Shown here piece after piece: positions 20,801 to 35,600 of a DNA stretch of 64,000 nt; the stretch's first letter is position 1; every line of letters starts with the position of its first letter. Origin of the DNA: Prinia subflava (taxonomy: Eukaryota > Chordata > Aves > Passeriformes > Cisticolidae); contig NC_086248.1 of the NCBI RefSeq assembly GCF_021018805.1, positions 102,163,739 to 102,227,738 of the forward strand. Reading direction: 5' to 3'. The notes below the pieces were generated by a model. The model saw only the letters and a program-made list of their open reading frames with translations, made no database searches and was not told where the DNA came from. The translations under genes and the position numbers were made by a program.

Positions 20801-23800
20801 CACCAGCTCCTACTGTGGAGCACAAAGGCTCACACAGGGCACAGGAAACATTGAAATTCCCAGGGAAAATGAAATGCAAGGAGCCATTTCATACAGAGAT
20901 ACCAGTTACTGACTTGTTAACTGGGAGATGTGAGAGCGCACTGTAGAAGTGTCACTCAGTCCACTGGCCCAATCCCAGTGGCAAATACATCTCACACTTT
21001 GCTTGCACTTTTCCCAGTGAACATGGACCTGTGTGCACATGGAGGCAGAGGGCAGTGTCAGACACACCCCTCCAGCCTGAGCAGCTGCCTCTCCTACTGC
21101 CATGGCCCTTCTCCAGGCATCCTGACTTGCCCATGGCACACCAACACAGCCATATCTACCACGAGCACAGGTAGGGATCCCATCAGGTGCTCAGTTTGCA
21201 GCCAGGTTTTATGGAGCAACAGGTTTAGCTCCCATGGGCAGCAGCCCCAAGAGACCCCAAAGCAGCCTCCTCCCAATGGAGCCATCCATGCACGGTGACA
21301 ATGCCCACAGGACATGTGAACCCTGGCTCTGGCAAGCCGTTCTAGAGGTCTGACAATGAATAATTAATTACCACTTTGTTTTCTGGTGAAATTTTATAGC
21401 AGTAATTATCTCTGTTTTAACACAAAGTAATTATCACTTTCTCCTTTCCTCTTCTTCTACCGCAAATTAAGAGATGGGAAGACAGCACCTCTGGCCCAGG
21501 ATTGCTCAGAGCCCTTCAGAGCTGGAGTTGCAGTGGTGGAGAATCACCGGGATGCTCCCCCAGGCCAGACAGCTTGCTAAGCTGCAGAAGGACAGAGCAC
21601 TGCAGTGCTTAGGTCACTGCAGACTCCCACTCATTGGGGGCAGAAGCGGATTCTCAAGTCGGTTTCTTCTGAGACTTCTAATGAGTGCTAATTAGAAGTG
21701 GCTATTCAGGCTGTCAGCAGCTGCCCATCCATCAGCAGGTGCCTGGGCTGACACTGCTGCTGTGTTCACCAGGCTGCAGCCCCAGGACTGGCCTTTTGGA
21801 CTTTGGACCCTGCTCAGGACTATCCACTTCTTTTTATCCCACCTCTCTTTTTTTCTATGCATATATATATAAAACCAAGGAAAGGGTTTATTCCAAAGTA
21901 TCTCCCCCTCCAGCAAGAGAAGCACAACCACAACTGTACAAGCAACTTTGAGAGCTCCTGGCAGATCCTCATCCAAGCTTGTGCCTATAGGGGACACTGC
22001 CAAAATCAGTGGTGAGGACAGAAAACTGTGGCATCACCTGGACACTACTTTTGGTCACTGGCAAAGGCACACAAATGAGCTGGGGGTCAGCAGTTCTCCC
22101 TGAGAGAGAGGCTGCCAGAAAGCTCATGAAGCACTGGGACAGCTGTTGCCCCTCAATCAGTACTTTTTTCTTCAAAGCACCATCATAAGCCTTTTAAAAG
22201 ATATTTGATCCTATCCTGAAATTTTAGGGTATCTGACCATATCCTAAAATCCTGAAATTCAGGATGGAAATGAAACCAAATCTGAAAACCTCTCAGCATC
22301 TCTGGATGAGCGTACACTGAGTGCTAAGCAGCTCTCCATGCTGGTGACCATGGAGTGTCTGCCTGGTTTGAACACTCCAAGCAGCTTGTATTCTGTTCCA
22401 TTATTCCCCCTATCTGCCCAGAGTGTGCCCTGCTGTCACAGATGGTTCTGGATTGGAGGGGTGATCCCTCTTTCTGTGTGGTTTCATCACACCCAGCACA
22501 GAAGACTTTGATCCCAACAGGAGAGCCCCTTGAAGAGCCTGGGACAAAGCAGGAGCTCTCCACCCCACTGCCAGCACCAGGCATCTTGGGATCTTTGGGA
22601 AAGAACAATCACTCACCTCTCCATTTCCTAACAGGAACAGCAGGGAAATGACAAAGGACCTGCACATATGGGCATGCCATATCTAATCTGGGAAACTTTT
22701 TAAATGCAGTCCACAAAAAAAGGGAATTTTCATTAAATATTTTTATTTTATCCACTGCTGCACACTAAATCAAACTACTTTAGCACTAATGTATTAAACC
22801 ATTATTCTATGCATGCATAAGTGAATTTACACACGCCTGTATATAAAAACTATTCAATTAAGCACTCCTTAAAATCCAGATGGCAGATGACAAAAACTCT
22901 ATCCTGACTGTATTAAAACCTGACTTGGAATGTTGTACTTGATTCTTGGTCATTTAAATCTAGTGTAAATGCAGTGAAGTCAGTGAAGCCAGTAATATTT
23001 TACACCTGTGGAAAATCTGGACCTTTGATGTTTAACTACTAACTACTGGCAAGAACTGAAAAACAAGCAACAAAAATTCAGTTTCCAGTGTGGGGCCAGA
23101 TGCTATTTTTCTTCCTTGGCAGTAATAGTTCCAAAACACCAAATTTAAAACAGAGCTCTAAAAAAGGCTTGTCCTGAATCTTAGAGCTACGTCAGCTTTC
23201 GGCCCTGAAACTGAAATTAATGCTTGAGGCATTCATGTTCAATCTATGAAACACTACAGACACACCAAAATTTAAAGCATGTGCTGATAACCACTTGCTC
23301 TGATTTCCTTTATTATCAAGCTCACTCCCTCTGCCCTTCTAGCATCACAGAGAAACGTCTAAATAGCTTAGGAAAGATACTGTTGTTCATGTGATCTGAT
23401 CAGGAACCTCATACTCTGTCCCAACAAAAACAAGTCAGATATTTTACATGGCCTGGGGTCAACAGGCACCAGGGAAAATGACTTAATTCCCAAATTTCTC
23501 AGTACTGCAAGTCTAAAATTTTCAACAACCAAAATTTTACAGCAGCACAGATTTTCCTGGGGAGAATTAGGACATTTTTAAAAAATGCAGCAATATATTT
23601 TTAAATGCTAAGTGGACAATTTGCGTTCACCACATCAGGCGAATAATTCAGATGAGCAAAAAAAAGGAAACTACTCTCATATCTGACCAGTCTAGAACAT
23701 CTATATCTGGTACACAATAACTGTGATGTTATTGCAGCTATGAGCAGCCATCTGCACTTCAGCAATTTCCCAAGGCAGCGAGAGCCATCAAACAAGGGGA

Positions 23801-23961
23801 CCATGCTAAGTCCTCCCAGCTGCCACCCCAAAACTCTCCACTGGCACTGCCTTCCATGCTCAGCATGTGAAAATCCAAGTGCGTTTTCTTCCCAGAGAAA
23901 GAAGCAAGTCTGACTTGATTTTGTTTTTTGTGTTTGTGTTTTTTTTTCACCGCCTCCTTAG

Positions 23962-24048
23962 AAATTCAGGTCACAGGCTTCATGGAAGACTTCTCAGATT
24001 ACCAGAGTGATGTACAGCAGCAGCCTGGCATCCTCAAGTGTCAGAGAA
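23962..24048 (+). other. Exon-like segment on the plus strand (weak)
   Basis: An 87-base open segment is preceded by a strong pyrimidine run ending CCTCCTTAG and followed by GTAAAA. In the open frame it enters and leaves in phase 1 and encodes about 28 residues, including FMEDFSDYQSDVQQQPGI. No neighbouring plus-strand exon supports it, and it lies opposite to the minus-strand gene, so it could be chance or a non-coding RNA exon. Confidence 0.2.
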
Positions 24049-24280
24049 GTAAAACCCAGTTCAGAAAGGTACAATGTGATATTTACTCACGTCTGAAGTC
24101 ATGCTTTGTTGCTTAACATCTTTTAAATGCAAAGTCACTTAAAAATTTGGAAATAACGGTCACCTTTCAGTATTTTAAGCCTCTTTGCTGCCTTTTCCAC
24201 AACACACAATAACCAAAGGAGTAACCCAAATTCACAAAAAAAGTCAAGGAAGCAAGTCTCATTCCTCTAGATACAAAGAA

Positions 24281-24301
24281 CAAACAAACAAACAAAAAAA
24301 A
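24281..24301 (+). repeat. Short AAAC-type simple repeat
   Basis: ACAAACAAACAAACA followed by A residues. It may mark the tail of an old retroposed sequence. Confidence 0.7.
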
Positions 24302-27300
24302 GCCAAAATAAATCCAAAAACCGAGAAAATTTCTGGGCTTTTTAAAGTTATTCCAAAGCGGAAAAAATAATCATAAAAAAGAACACAGGGCTTCCCCACT
24401 CCACTACTAGAGAGCTACCATGCTGATGGGGCTGCACTTGTGACACTCTCAAACGTCTTCCTCCTGTGCCTTTGTCATAAGCAAGTGTACAGGTTCTGTT
24501 CCTTGTTCCCTACAAGAATTATTCTTTTCTTCTTCCCCTTTTGTCATCATTTCTCAAGACTATAAACATGATTCTTGGGTAGCAGCAGGCAATTAACCTT
24601 TGGTGCTCCTCACTCCCTACACAGTGTGACATGCAGGTTTTCCCCCAGGGCTCTGCGAGCCCTCCCTGCACAGCTCGTCTGTGATAACACAGCATTTTCC
24701 ACCAGAAACAACAATTAAAATGGGAACAGGCTCATCACAAGCACCACCAATCGAGCAAACAAGCCTCAGTCTGAGAGATCTGCTCACACTATGGATGCAC
24801 ATCCCGGCTGTGTTGCAGTGCTGAAGGCTGAGCCAAGGGTCTTTTCTGTCAGAACAAGAAGTAGTTTAACTACAGCTGTACATGTGCAGTTGATACATTT
24901 GATATATGTGCAGTTATGTATTCTGGAAAAACCCTGGAGCTCACCACCTCTCCTCAGCCTGCACACTATAGTGACAACACTGGCTTTGGAATCTGGGGTT
25001 TGCTTTCTCCTTCTTTTGTTTCATCAATGCAATAGAACATACCAAGGATAAACTGGGTAATAGCACTGCCACCTCTTGATTTTAACCACAGAAGCTTTGT
25101 GCTTTCTCCCTGAAGCTCTGGCACTTGGAGCTGCACACATGGGAACACTGGCAAAATTTCAGCAAAAAGAATGACACTGGCCTCCTGTTTGTGCCCAGAG
25201 GACCCTGTTTTACAGGGAACTGTATGGTTTTGGTGATCAGAGTTTTCAAGTATCCAGCCAAAAGCAGTTGCTCTGAGCTCCGCCTTTGGCATATTGTCCA
25301 GGTACAGCCCTGCTGTAAAACATAGCAGGTCCTGCCTCAGAGCAATGGTGCTCAGCTACCTGCTCCCCCGCACAGCAGCTCAAGTCAGACACACTTGGGC
25401 TGTTGCCCCCTTGGATGGCTGAAAAATCCTAGACAAAATACCAGCGACCACCTTGTATTGCTAAAAGATCCTACAATCCAGCAGTCCCACAAAAAAGCCC
25501 GGCCCAGAAGGCAAACCCCAAGCCCAGAGCAAGTCCAGAGTGCAGCACAGAAAAGAAAATATCCAAAGTTGTTTCTAGCAAAGGAAGTCACAGGCTCTGT
25601 AAGGAGAGCTCCAAAGCCCTCAGCTGTCTTGCACATTCTCCTAGCAAGAGGTGCAGCTGTTGGGACACAGTCAAATCCAGTGTCTAGACACAAGGTGGGC
25701 ACCAGCCCTGGGCTTCCCAAGGCCCAGCTCCTTGGGGCCATGTGTTAGCAGAAAACCTCAGCCCCTGGTCCCCTCCAGGAGAACATCTCTCCTTCCTGGC
25801 AGCAGCAAGAGAGAACCTAGCTCCCTGCCAGCACAAGAACCCAGAAGAAATAAGCATGGTTTTGATTTTATTTCTGAGGTTTTAACCCCAACATTCTGCT
25901 TTTCTGACACTTTAGGTCTGAAGCAGACAAACAGAAGTGAAGTGTGGAAGCAGAAGTTCAAGCAAATTTCTGTCAAATTCACCAAACTTCTCAGTGAGCG
26001 AAGAACATCTTTTTTGCTATTTCTCGGGGACATTTTGTTACTAACTTACAGCAATTTATTTTTCTAACATTCCCTCAAATGAAAGCAAGGTTTGAAACTT
26101 GCAAGGCAGGAACAAATTTTTACTTTTAATTTTGCTAGGATAAAATTAATTTTGCTTGAGGGAAACCAACTTTGTTTTTCAATTGGATTGAGGTTCAAAG
26201 AGAAAAAGGAAAAAAATGAAGAAAAGGGAAACAAAATGCAAAATCACTCTTCATATAGCATGCTGTATCTGCTTGGGAAGAAGGTCTTTCTAAACTCTGC
26301 AGTTCTCTGGACTTCATTCTGGGCATGACAACCCAGCAGAAGTCAGACCACATAAAGCCCAGCACGTGCATAAAGGAAAGAGAGGAAAGAGATCAGAAAG
26401 CTCAGCTCCACCTCAGGGGCTTTGGGTTTGTGGGCTTGAGTTTGTGGTTCGATGCCAATGGGGCTCCAAAGACATGGCCACAAGCAAGCAGCCTGCAAGG
26501 GTTACCTGCTTCACAGCCAAACACTACAAATTACAGTACCACGAGATATGACTCACTGGAGAAATACTGATAAAGGAGAAAGTTGATTTTGAAATACGAT
26601 GAGGAGACGTAAAAAATAATTGCACAAAAACTTCTTGGGCTGTTTAATTCAAGCACTTTTATGCCTGAGGGTCTAAATGAGAGATTTTTTTGTTCCTGCA
26701 GCAATCAAGTATTTCCTGCTATTACTGATAATGACTTTAAAACAGAACACTTCAGCAGGGCTGTTACTTTATTTTCAGCCTCTCTGAGGAGTGGAAGAGC
26801 TAAGGCGGGGGAGGAAGGAAGGCAATGACAGTTCATCAGGGGAAGCATACATCAGTCTGGTGAGGAGCTAATGAGGGCTGGCACCGAGGGCTGGCACTGG
26901 GACTTTGGCCACCCCCTATGACCTGAACCTCCAGACACCTGCCATCCCATCCTGACACAGCCCCAGAGCCTGTCACCTTCTGGCAGCTAACAAACCCCAC
27001 CTGAAATAGCAGCAAGCAAGCTTCGGAGCTCCTCCAGTGCAATCTGAGTTCTGAATCTGGTAGCGCAGGGACCTGACCCAAAACTCAACAATAAACCAGC
27101 TTAATCCTTTCTCTTGGCTTCCAGTAGGTGAATCACATTTCTGAACGGGACTGGGTGAGTAAATGATACTTTGCCTGAATTGACACAAAGAATTCTTACT
27201 CTTTCCTCGTCATCTTTTGCATGAGCTAAAACTGTCAAACATGGCCCAGAATCACAAGTATTTCATTTAAACAGTATCACTACTTCTGTGAATAAACCCT

Positions 27301-29556
27301 GTTCAATTTTTTTTGTCCATCTTTAGTTCCACGCACCTTCATGTGGATACGACAAGGACAAGGGAATGGGTAGAAGAGTCCAGAAGGGCATCTGCTGTCT
27401 GACAGCAGATATTGCCATGAGAAGCCACCAGGATCCAAGAGGGAGGGGACAAGCAGCTCTGACTCCAGGGCTGGACACTCAGGGGATGGGCAACAAGAGA
27501 CGAGAAGCTCCTCAGAAAAGACAGCAAGCTGCTCTGTGGTTCTGCTTCCATAGGCACTCAACACAACCACAACCAGCCACAGGATCAGGCCAGAGCCCTT
27601 GATGAGCATTTCTCAGAAAAAGGTAAAAAAATAACAACAAAAAAATCCTAAAAATTGTCTTGAGGCTGGATTCAGTCCATTTCACCCCTTTAATCTACAG
27701 TTTTTGTTGCAAAGGCAAAGTGAGCAAAACTTCCACTATATGGACTAGCTCTGATGAACTAGTGAATGAAATTATACTAGATAGGCCACTGGATAAACCA
27801 TTAGGAAGTGAAAGTAGCAGTTGGCAAATGTCATGGCAGGCATTCAAATGAGTCTGCAATCACCCAAGCAGCTAAAGAACACAGATCTTCCCTTTAGCAT
27901 GTCAAGGTGTGTTTATTGCCAACATAGCACAGAAGCCAAGCACTGCAAAAAACCATAACACATTTTAACGGGAGGCATTCCACTTCCCTCCACCAGCAGA
28001 TGAGGTAAAACTGCTTTCTTAAACAACCCACTTTTGCCTAGCTGCAAGGTGTTTATACAGGTTCACTTGGGAAGTGAGCAGGAAAAAAAAACCCTTTTCA
28101 AGGCAGCATTTCCCTCCCAACACCTGCCTGAGGGAAGGAGAAGCACCTGAAAGCCAACACACATGGTGTTGTGTGGATGCTGGGGAGATTTGAGCTCTTC
28201 TGATTCCCAGGCCCTCAGGCTTTGGTTATGCAGCACTTGTGCATAATACTCAGCAGCACCACAAATTGCCCCAGTTTCGCTGAGCAGCCCTAAGAGAAGG
28301 CAAAGGCAGCCACGCTCAGTGAAACTCTGACAGCTGTGCCACCATTTGGGGCCTGATCCAGCACCAGCGCAGCCAAGGGTCCTGCCCTCGGATCGAGCCT
28401 TCCATCAGCTCTGCCTTACAACCACAGCTCCTGCTGTCAGGGTTGTACCAGGATTTGAACCACCCTACTGCTGGCCACACTTTCAAACACGAAAGCACAG
28501 CTAATACCAATTTGCTCTCTCATGCTGTAGGATCACAGACAGCACCAACATCATTCACAACACACTGATGCGTCCCTGCTCTTCTGCCAGCTCTTTTACT
28601 CACTTGTTTGCTGGGCAGCAGAACTGATCCGTTCTGTAGGTCATCCACAGCCCACTGAGCTCAACAGGTATCCTTCACAGATAGTAACTTGGGAGTGTCC
28701 CACTCCTAAATGCTTCTGACTGCCACCCGGCCTAACACCAGAACAATCAATAGTACTTAACACTGCTTAATGTTATTTACATTTACAGTATGACAAACCC
28801 AAACAAAATCGACAAAACCATTCACAGGAACTTAATTCTGTTACTTTCACTTCCTTTCTGCAGTACGTTTCTACTACAGAATGTGACATCATGAAAATTT
28901 CAAGAAGAAACAGTAATTTCACGTATCTAGGTATTTCTGCTTCCTCTCTCCTGAGAAAACACAAGGTACTCAGTAATTATTGTTTTACTTTCTGAAAAAA
29001 AGGGGGGGAAAAACTCCATACACCACAAATAAAATCCCCCATGCTTCCTACAGACCAGTCTATTTGGTGAGGGGAGCAGGAACGATTACAATGGTGAGAC
29101 AGCAGGTGCTGAGGTACCAAGCACAGTGGGGGAAAATATTACTGCCAGTGCTGATGTGAGGCTGCAAGACTGGGTCTGCACTGTGCCAGAGTTATGCAAA
29201 CAAGCAAAAATTGAGTATGAAGAATTTTTGTACCAGTTTTTGCTGTCTAAAAAAGACCATAATCATCCACTTGTCCAGAAATGTTATTAGGAATTACAGC
29301 AGAGGAAAAATTATAGGCAAAGAAGTGCAGCAAGAACTGTATTTGTTAGAATTTATCCTGGGGCACGTAATCTACATTAGTCCTGAAGAACAGAGAAAAA
29401 CCCTTCCCCACCTCTCCCCAAAACTTGAGGAAATTATATCCAAGCTCTGCTGTGAAAAGCAGCATTTATGGACTTAACAATAAGGAAGTCTTGGCAGTAC
29501 ACATGTGAGGAAACCAACTGCAGGACTGAGGAGCTAGAGGCAACTTTCATTCCTAC

Positions 29557-29694
29557 CTGGTTCAGTGCAGTTTCTGACATAGAGCTGCCCCCCATCCTCT
29601 GGGACATCAGTCACGTTCCGCTCATGTGCTTGCAGGAGCTGTCGCCCACTCCATTTGTCACCATTTTCCACAGAATAGCTCAGGGCATTGTAAC
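29557..29694 (-). CDS. Coding exon 2 of an unidentified secreted or membrane glycoprotein
   Basis: The 138-base segment on the minus strand is preceded by a pyrimidine tract ending CTCTTTTCCTTCAG and followed by the donor GTAGGAA. The open frame enters and leaves in phase 1: two bases complete a codon, 45 codons follow, and one base is left over. The 45 complete codons include YNALSYSVENGDKWSGR near the start and two N-glycosylation sequons, NVT and NCT, about residues 70 and 85 of the joined protein, with a single cysteine. The phase matches the donor of the exon at 47704-47833, where the split codon becomes glycine, so the pair can be spliced without a frame break. Symmetric phase-1 exons are typical of extracellular protein regions. 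I do not recognise the family. The first coding part lies 18 kb upstream and later exons were not found. Confidence 0.7.
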
Positions 29695-32600
29695 CTGAAG
29701 GAAAAGAGCAGTAGATACGTGAGGAAAGGCAACTCCTGATTCCTCTCCTGAACACCTGAAGGAATCAAAACATTTGCATTTCAGAAATTCCACACTCCCT
29801 GGGGTTTGAAAGGGCAGTGTTTCTAAGCCCACTAGAACAGGACACTGCCAGCAGCTCCCCATCACACAGGAGCCACGTGCATTCCTACACAGCTTCTGAA
29901 GTTCATCCTAGAAGAGCACCTCTGTTTTCCCACCCAGCACCATCTGATTGAAGCCAGAGCACGCCTCTGACTCATTTCCACAACTCCACACTTCCACACC
30001 CCAAGAACATGAGGGGCATTACTTTGTCTCACTACCTTTGACTCAATCCTTGCTCTGCTCTCCCCTTCAGCTTTGCCTTGGTGCTGCTGAGTGAAGCTCT
30101 ATTTTAGTAATGTCAACAAAGACAGCTGGCTGATTTCCACAATATTCCTGGCACAAGACTGGTCTGCCCTGGACACGCCATATCTGCCTAATCAGCTGGA
30201 AACATATGCTCATGTGTCAGTTCCATGCCTCCTACGCTGGTTCAGATTCAAAGGAGGAAGAAAAAAACTCTTTTTTTTTTAAGCCAGAAGGTATCCACAC
30301 ACCAAATCAGCCCTCTTGCAATGGAGACCTTGCAGGTCTCTAGTAACAAACAGCTTTTGAGCGGGATTTTCTCCCACCCATCCATCTCCTTCCCACCAAG
30401 CAGAACATGGAATCTCTCACAAGGACTTTTGAATTATTCCCAGTTTTGCTGACTACTTTGTAAAGAGATCACAGGTGAAAAAGCAGTGGGAAAGAGATTC
30501 TAATCTTGGGCCAATGCCTCAGAGGGTGACTAAGGACAAAGGAAAAGGTTCTCTGCAGGTCCCAACCCTTCTGTTAGGTTCCCTGGCACACCCAGTTGAG
30601 AGAACAGCCCAACCTGAGACTTGTCTGCCTTGCCCAGATCATGCTCTGCTCAGGCAGAGCTCTGCTCTGTGTCATGCTGGCAGCAATGAGAGAATGTTAG
30701 GGGAAGAACTGCCTGGGAATCTGCATCCCAGGCCACCAGCAGTAACTGGGACCAATGCTCCCAAGATACGCAGGAGTCATCTGGGTGCATGCTTGGGGGA
30801 AGAGCTGCAGCTGCAAAGGCAGCCTGAAGCACCCCTGTTTTCTAAGCAAAAAAATCCCAATTTACCTTGGGTAAACCAAATGCCGTCATTCGAAGCTTCA
30901 AGCACTTGGTCCTTTCAATGCCTTACAAATGTTAAAGAACGGAATTTGCTTTCAGTTTAGTCTGTGAGCACCAGTAAGATTAAGCCGATGGAAGCTCACT
31001 GCATTTCCAAGAAGTACAAGCTGTAACGCAGCATCAGGGATCTCCCATAACAACAAACACTCTCGTAGCCTCAGCAAAGCAGTTTCAGTTCCTCAAACAA
31101 GCTGCTTTCAAAGCAGAGGAACTCTTCTCCAAGCAGGCTTGGTTTCTCTGTGTCACTGCATGGAACAGTGGCACAAGGAAGGGACTGCCACGGTCCCGGA
31201 GCTCTGGCAGAACTTCTCCTGCTCCCTCCACTATGCCTGTCTCAGATGGTAAACGCCTCTAAGTGAGGGGTAAAGATGAAGAAAGTCATCTAAGGTGACT
31301 CTGGAAGGGGGAAAAGCTTAATTTGGCAATAGGAATGTTTATAAAGGCTATATCCAGCACTGACAAAATGAGTAAACAGCAGCAGAGCTGGTCCATGGCG
31401 AAGCTCGATGCAGTGACTGATACCTGGAAAAGCTCTCCTCTGGCACCTCCAAGTTTGAGCAGGGCCAGCTGCCCCACGGCAGAATTTGCAGCCTCAAAAT
31501 CCTGCCTAGGGCATCTCCATTCTAAAACACATTTCACTCAACAGAGCAATAGGAAACAGAAGTTAGAGATGAACCTTTTTCAAAGCTTTAGCCTTCCAAG
31601 GATTTCCCTGTGAAAACAGGGGCACGTCAAGATTTTAACCTTGCTAACAAGGACACTCAGTGACCACAACAGGGTCCCTGTGGTTTCCCCCCATGTGCTG
31701 GCACCAGTCTCCTTGTGGTGTGGTAGAGGATACTCAAGGCCTGCCCTGCTTTAGGTGCTGGCACAAGGCACAAGCGCCAGGGACATCACCTTGGCCACAG
31801 CATCCCACAACAGGGCTGCCAGGCCACCACCACCATGGCCAGACTCTTCTTCCCAAGGAAAAGCAGGAAAACTTACAATAAAGAAAGTTAACAGTTTTCT
31901 TTCTCAATTGTAGTTATTCAGGATTGGATGATTTTTAATGGGAACCACAACAAAGAGTTTTTTTCATTTACTCAGCAGAGGTGAAGACTGCTAAATATCC
32001 CACCTCAGCTACAGTGCCATTTTGGGCAAGCCAGATGGAACGCTTTTCTTATTAATGTTCTAGCTACTGACTTCATACTAAAATAATACTGCTGTATATA
32101 CTGTGACTCCTCTAAAGCGCTAGTACAATGAAGTTTTTCCAAAGTTCTGTACCATAGCATATTTCAAAGTGAGCGAATTATTTTTTCAAGCACTGAATGT
32201 CGCCACAAGGTATTTTCCACAGTTCCAGTTACCCAGCACCAGTTTTACATTACACACTCGGAATCCAGGTTCTGGAGAGCTTTACTTGGGTTTCCTCCCA
32301 GAGATATTCCCATGGACAATAAGCACATGAGTCATTTTTTCCTGTCTTTGTGCCTGCTCTGCATTTCGTAACAGAACTAAGACAATGCAGACAGTGCATT
32401 CCAGTGGCCCCGTCTCTTCACATGAGTATACTAGTGTGTGCTTGCTAGGAGCTCCTGTCCCTGCCAGGCTGGCATGGCAGCCTGCTGGGCATGGGCTCTC
32501 CAGCAACACTGCTCACTTATTCCACTTATGAGCATGAAAATGAGGTGGACCCAGTGTGTGTGTGACCCAGATCTCCACATGGGAATTCAGGAGCTCCTTA

Positions 32601-35600
32601 CGCTATTCCAGATGGCTCTGGCTGGACTTTACAACTTTCAGTGCTGCAGAAACACAGCCAAACGCATCCTGGCTGCACTTTCCAGCAGGAAGAACACAAC
32701 TTTACAATGCTGAACAACATCCCCACATTCTCCAATTGCACTCTGATCTCATAAGCACAATTATTTTCAGCAGCAAGGCATAGGAACCCCAACAAGATGG
32801 AGCAGCAGCAAGACCTTGGAGCAGACACCCAGTTCCTACAGGGGACAAAGCAGGGTGGTGTGGAGATGGGGGTCCTGCAGGACAGGGAGACCTTTGCACA
32901 GCTGGCCCAAGCAGCCAAACAAGACAAGAGCACCCAAACTCAGCACTGGGAAAGGAGAAGAAACTCATCCACTGCAGTGCAGGGTTCAGCTCAACAATGC
33001 TGATGTGAAGAAAGGCAACAAAGATGGAAGGTGCTCGTGAGCAGCCAGCTGGAGCACAGAAGAGTTGATGGGCAGAGGGCTGGAGCAGGGAAGAGCTGAC
33101 GGGCAGGGGACTAACCCAGCTGAAGGGACAACTCAGTCACCACTGCCTTTCCCTGGCACAAAGCACTGCTGCACAGGCAGGGCTCTGAGAGCTGGCCGGT
33201 ATGCACAGCTCTCACTGACAATAAACTACTTTCTATGCAAACTGCTGGCTGGAACCAAAACCAGCACAGCTTTTCTGAAATATGCTTGCCCCTCCTCCTC
33301 TCTCGTCTGTCCCTTTTATCTATTGTTTTCACAGAGGTAGCTTTGGGTTTTGGAGGGTTGGTTTCACAACCAGCTGAATTATCTCTGTCTCCCTGAAATG
33401 TTCTTGCAGTTAAAACAACAGGGAAGTATTTCAGAGGAAGAAAAAAAAAGCTGGAACAAGCATGAGTTTCCACATAAGCCAGCACAGAGGTGGAGAGCAG
33501 TGGTGTGGTGACCTCAGGACAGACTATGTGAACCCTGGTGGAAGAGCAGTACTCAGCTGAATTAGCTGCAGCCCTGCCCCACCGCTGCTCTCCCATGGCT
33601 ACGTCCCTGTGGGTGCTGGCCTCAGACCCTCAGCGACATGTCTAGTCAGCCCACACACCATCAGACCTGCTGCAGACAGCCACCACAGGATCTGAGCTCC
33701 AGGTTGCATAAGCATGCATAAGTCATAAATGGATTAGCCCTTTGCTTAGGGTGATTTGGGAGATGCTTTTCTTCCAAAATCATCAGCAGCAAAGACCATA
33801 AATAGAGCATCCTCAGGGGAAAAAAATCCCAAACAAACAACAAAAGCCCCAGAAATCCTACACCTGGCTATGACAAGCGGCCTGCTCCTTACACCTGATT
33901 TCAAAGCTGTATTTCCATGCATCCTGACCTACATGGAAAGGTGCAGAAGGGCAGGGAAAGCACACGAAACCACACTGCTGATAATACCTATACCACATGA
34001 GTAAGGCCCAGAGGTCAGGGCCAAGCTGCAGGCAGTAGCCAAGCAGAGCAGGGTCCCTGCACCAACAGCCTCTCACCACACACCCTCCCACATATTTTCT
34101 ATGTGATCTCATTTTCAGTAGGAAAAAAACCCACAACTCCCACAAAACCTCAGGCACACCCACAGCTCCCACACACCTCTAGGGAGGCTCCCCAGCTCCC
34201 TTCCAAGGAGCACAGAGCTTACTGAGGGCCCCCCAAAGCTTCTGCCTCTCCCAGCCCAGCACTGCTCTCAACAAAACCCAGCTGGAGTTGGGAGGGCAGA
34301 GCATGCTCCGAAGGTCCAACAACAGCTCCACAGCTCTCTTCGCAACAGCAAAATGTGACTTTTCGTTTATTTCAACTCTCAAAAGCTGCCCACCCTCTGG
34401 AAGTGAAATTTCCACATGCATTCTGCTGGGGCCTGCCTCTGCTCACACCTTGAGTGAGAGCAAAGAAAACTTCAAGGACAGGCAGCACTCAGCAGAATCG
34501 CACTCATGGCTCATCAAGCTCCAGGTGAAGTGCCTGCACCACCTCACACAGCGAAGCTCAGGGGATGGGAAAGTATCCCTGCAAGAGATGAACAGACTCC
34601 CCAATAATTCCTTGGTTACTACATCACAAGGAGTGCTGGGTTAAGCTTAGTTAAGTGAAGATAAAATTCTGTCTTGTGTTCACTACTGTGTTGTGCCAAA
34701 AACTGTTAACGGATATGTGATTATTCCAAACTCCCATCATGGAGCTCCAAGCTCCCATTCATTTCCAGTTTGTGCAAAAACTTATGTTTTCTTTAGTATT
34801 CATATCAGCTTGACCATTAAATTGACTATTCTGTTCTTCTTGATCTACACCTAAGCACAAAAGGAACAGTTCTGCACCTGGTAAAAATACCACCTTTTAC
34901 TTCTGCCTATTACAGCCTCATGTGACTTGGCTCCTCTCTGAACAGGGTTTTTCTTCTCCAGACAATCTTTTAATGCCTCTACAAATTCCCCAGGTTTACC
35001 ATGGCCATATCTCTGTGATCCTGCTCAAATTCAGGTAATTCTCGAGGCAGCAGCTTCCTGCTGGTCAGTACAACAGAGCTCGGTACTGTGAGCCTGATTC
35101 CCTGCTCTGGTTTCTCTGGGATATTTCACTCCCTGCTGCCACTCTCATCTCATTAGCATTTCACCTGGCACTAGTGGAAACTCTGGGCACTGCTGACATG
35201 ATCTCTATGCTTGGCAGCCGTGGACTGCCCGGTGTGATTTTCACAGCTCACTGGCACAGCACATCTCCCCTGACAGAGCCGCTGCCTATTCCGTCTACCT
35301 TCTGTCCCAAGCATGGGACAGTCTCCTAACACTGCCCAGAAAACTCTGCTTTTTCCTCCTTCTGGTCTTGTGGCTGTCATAGAGGAAAACTGCAGGAGTA
35401 GGTGAAGCAGCATCTTTCACATTACTCTGTTGCAGGTACCAGCACTTTCCCCCCTGCCCCAAATAAACAGAAAGGAAATTTTCAGAGGCAGAAAAGGAAG
35501 ATGAGAGCAAATTCCCCTTTCCAACATGTCCCTGGGACAGCTCCTCTCGCTGACCAAGCTCCTTCCCATGCATCTCGCCCTCATCACTGCTATCTGTGAG

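Larger units (their letters stand above)
13863..29556. other. Gene-poor sequence; would be downstream introns of the minus-strand gene
   Basis: This is nearly 16 kb without a supportable exon. If the gene whose second exon lies at 29557-29694 continues, its later exons are here or beyond the window edge. I looked for minus-strand open segments with a pyrimidine tract, AG, phase-1 entry and a GT donor and found none convincing. Local features are a 14-bp perfect hairpin (17799-17831), an AAAC repeat (24281-24301) and one exon-like segment on the plus strand (23962-24048). Confidence 0.45.

Noticed and set aside
29211..29477. 88-codon plus-strand frame just left of exon 2
   Set aside because: It is AT-rich, has no matching splice sites or start context, and contains no recognisable motif.
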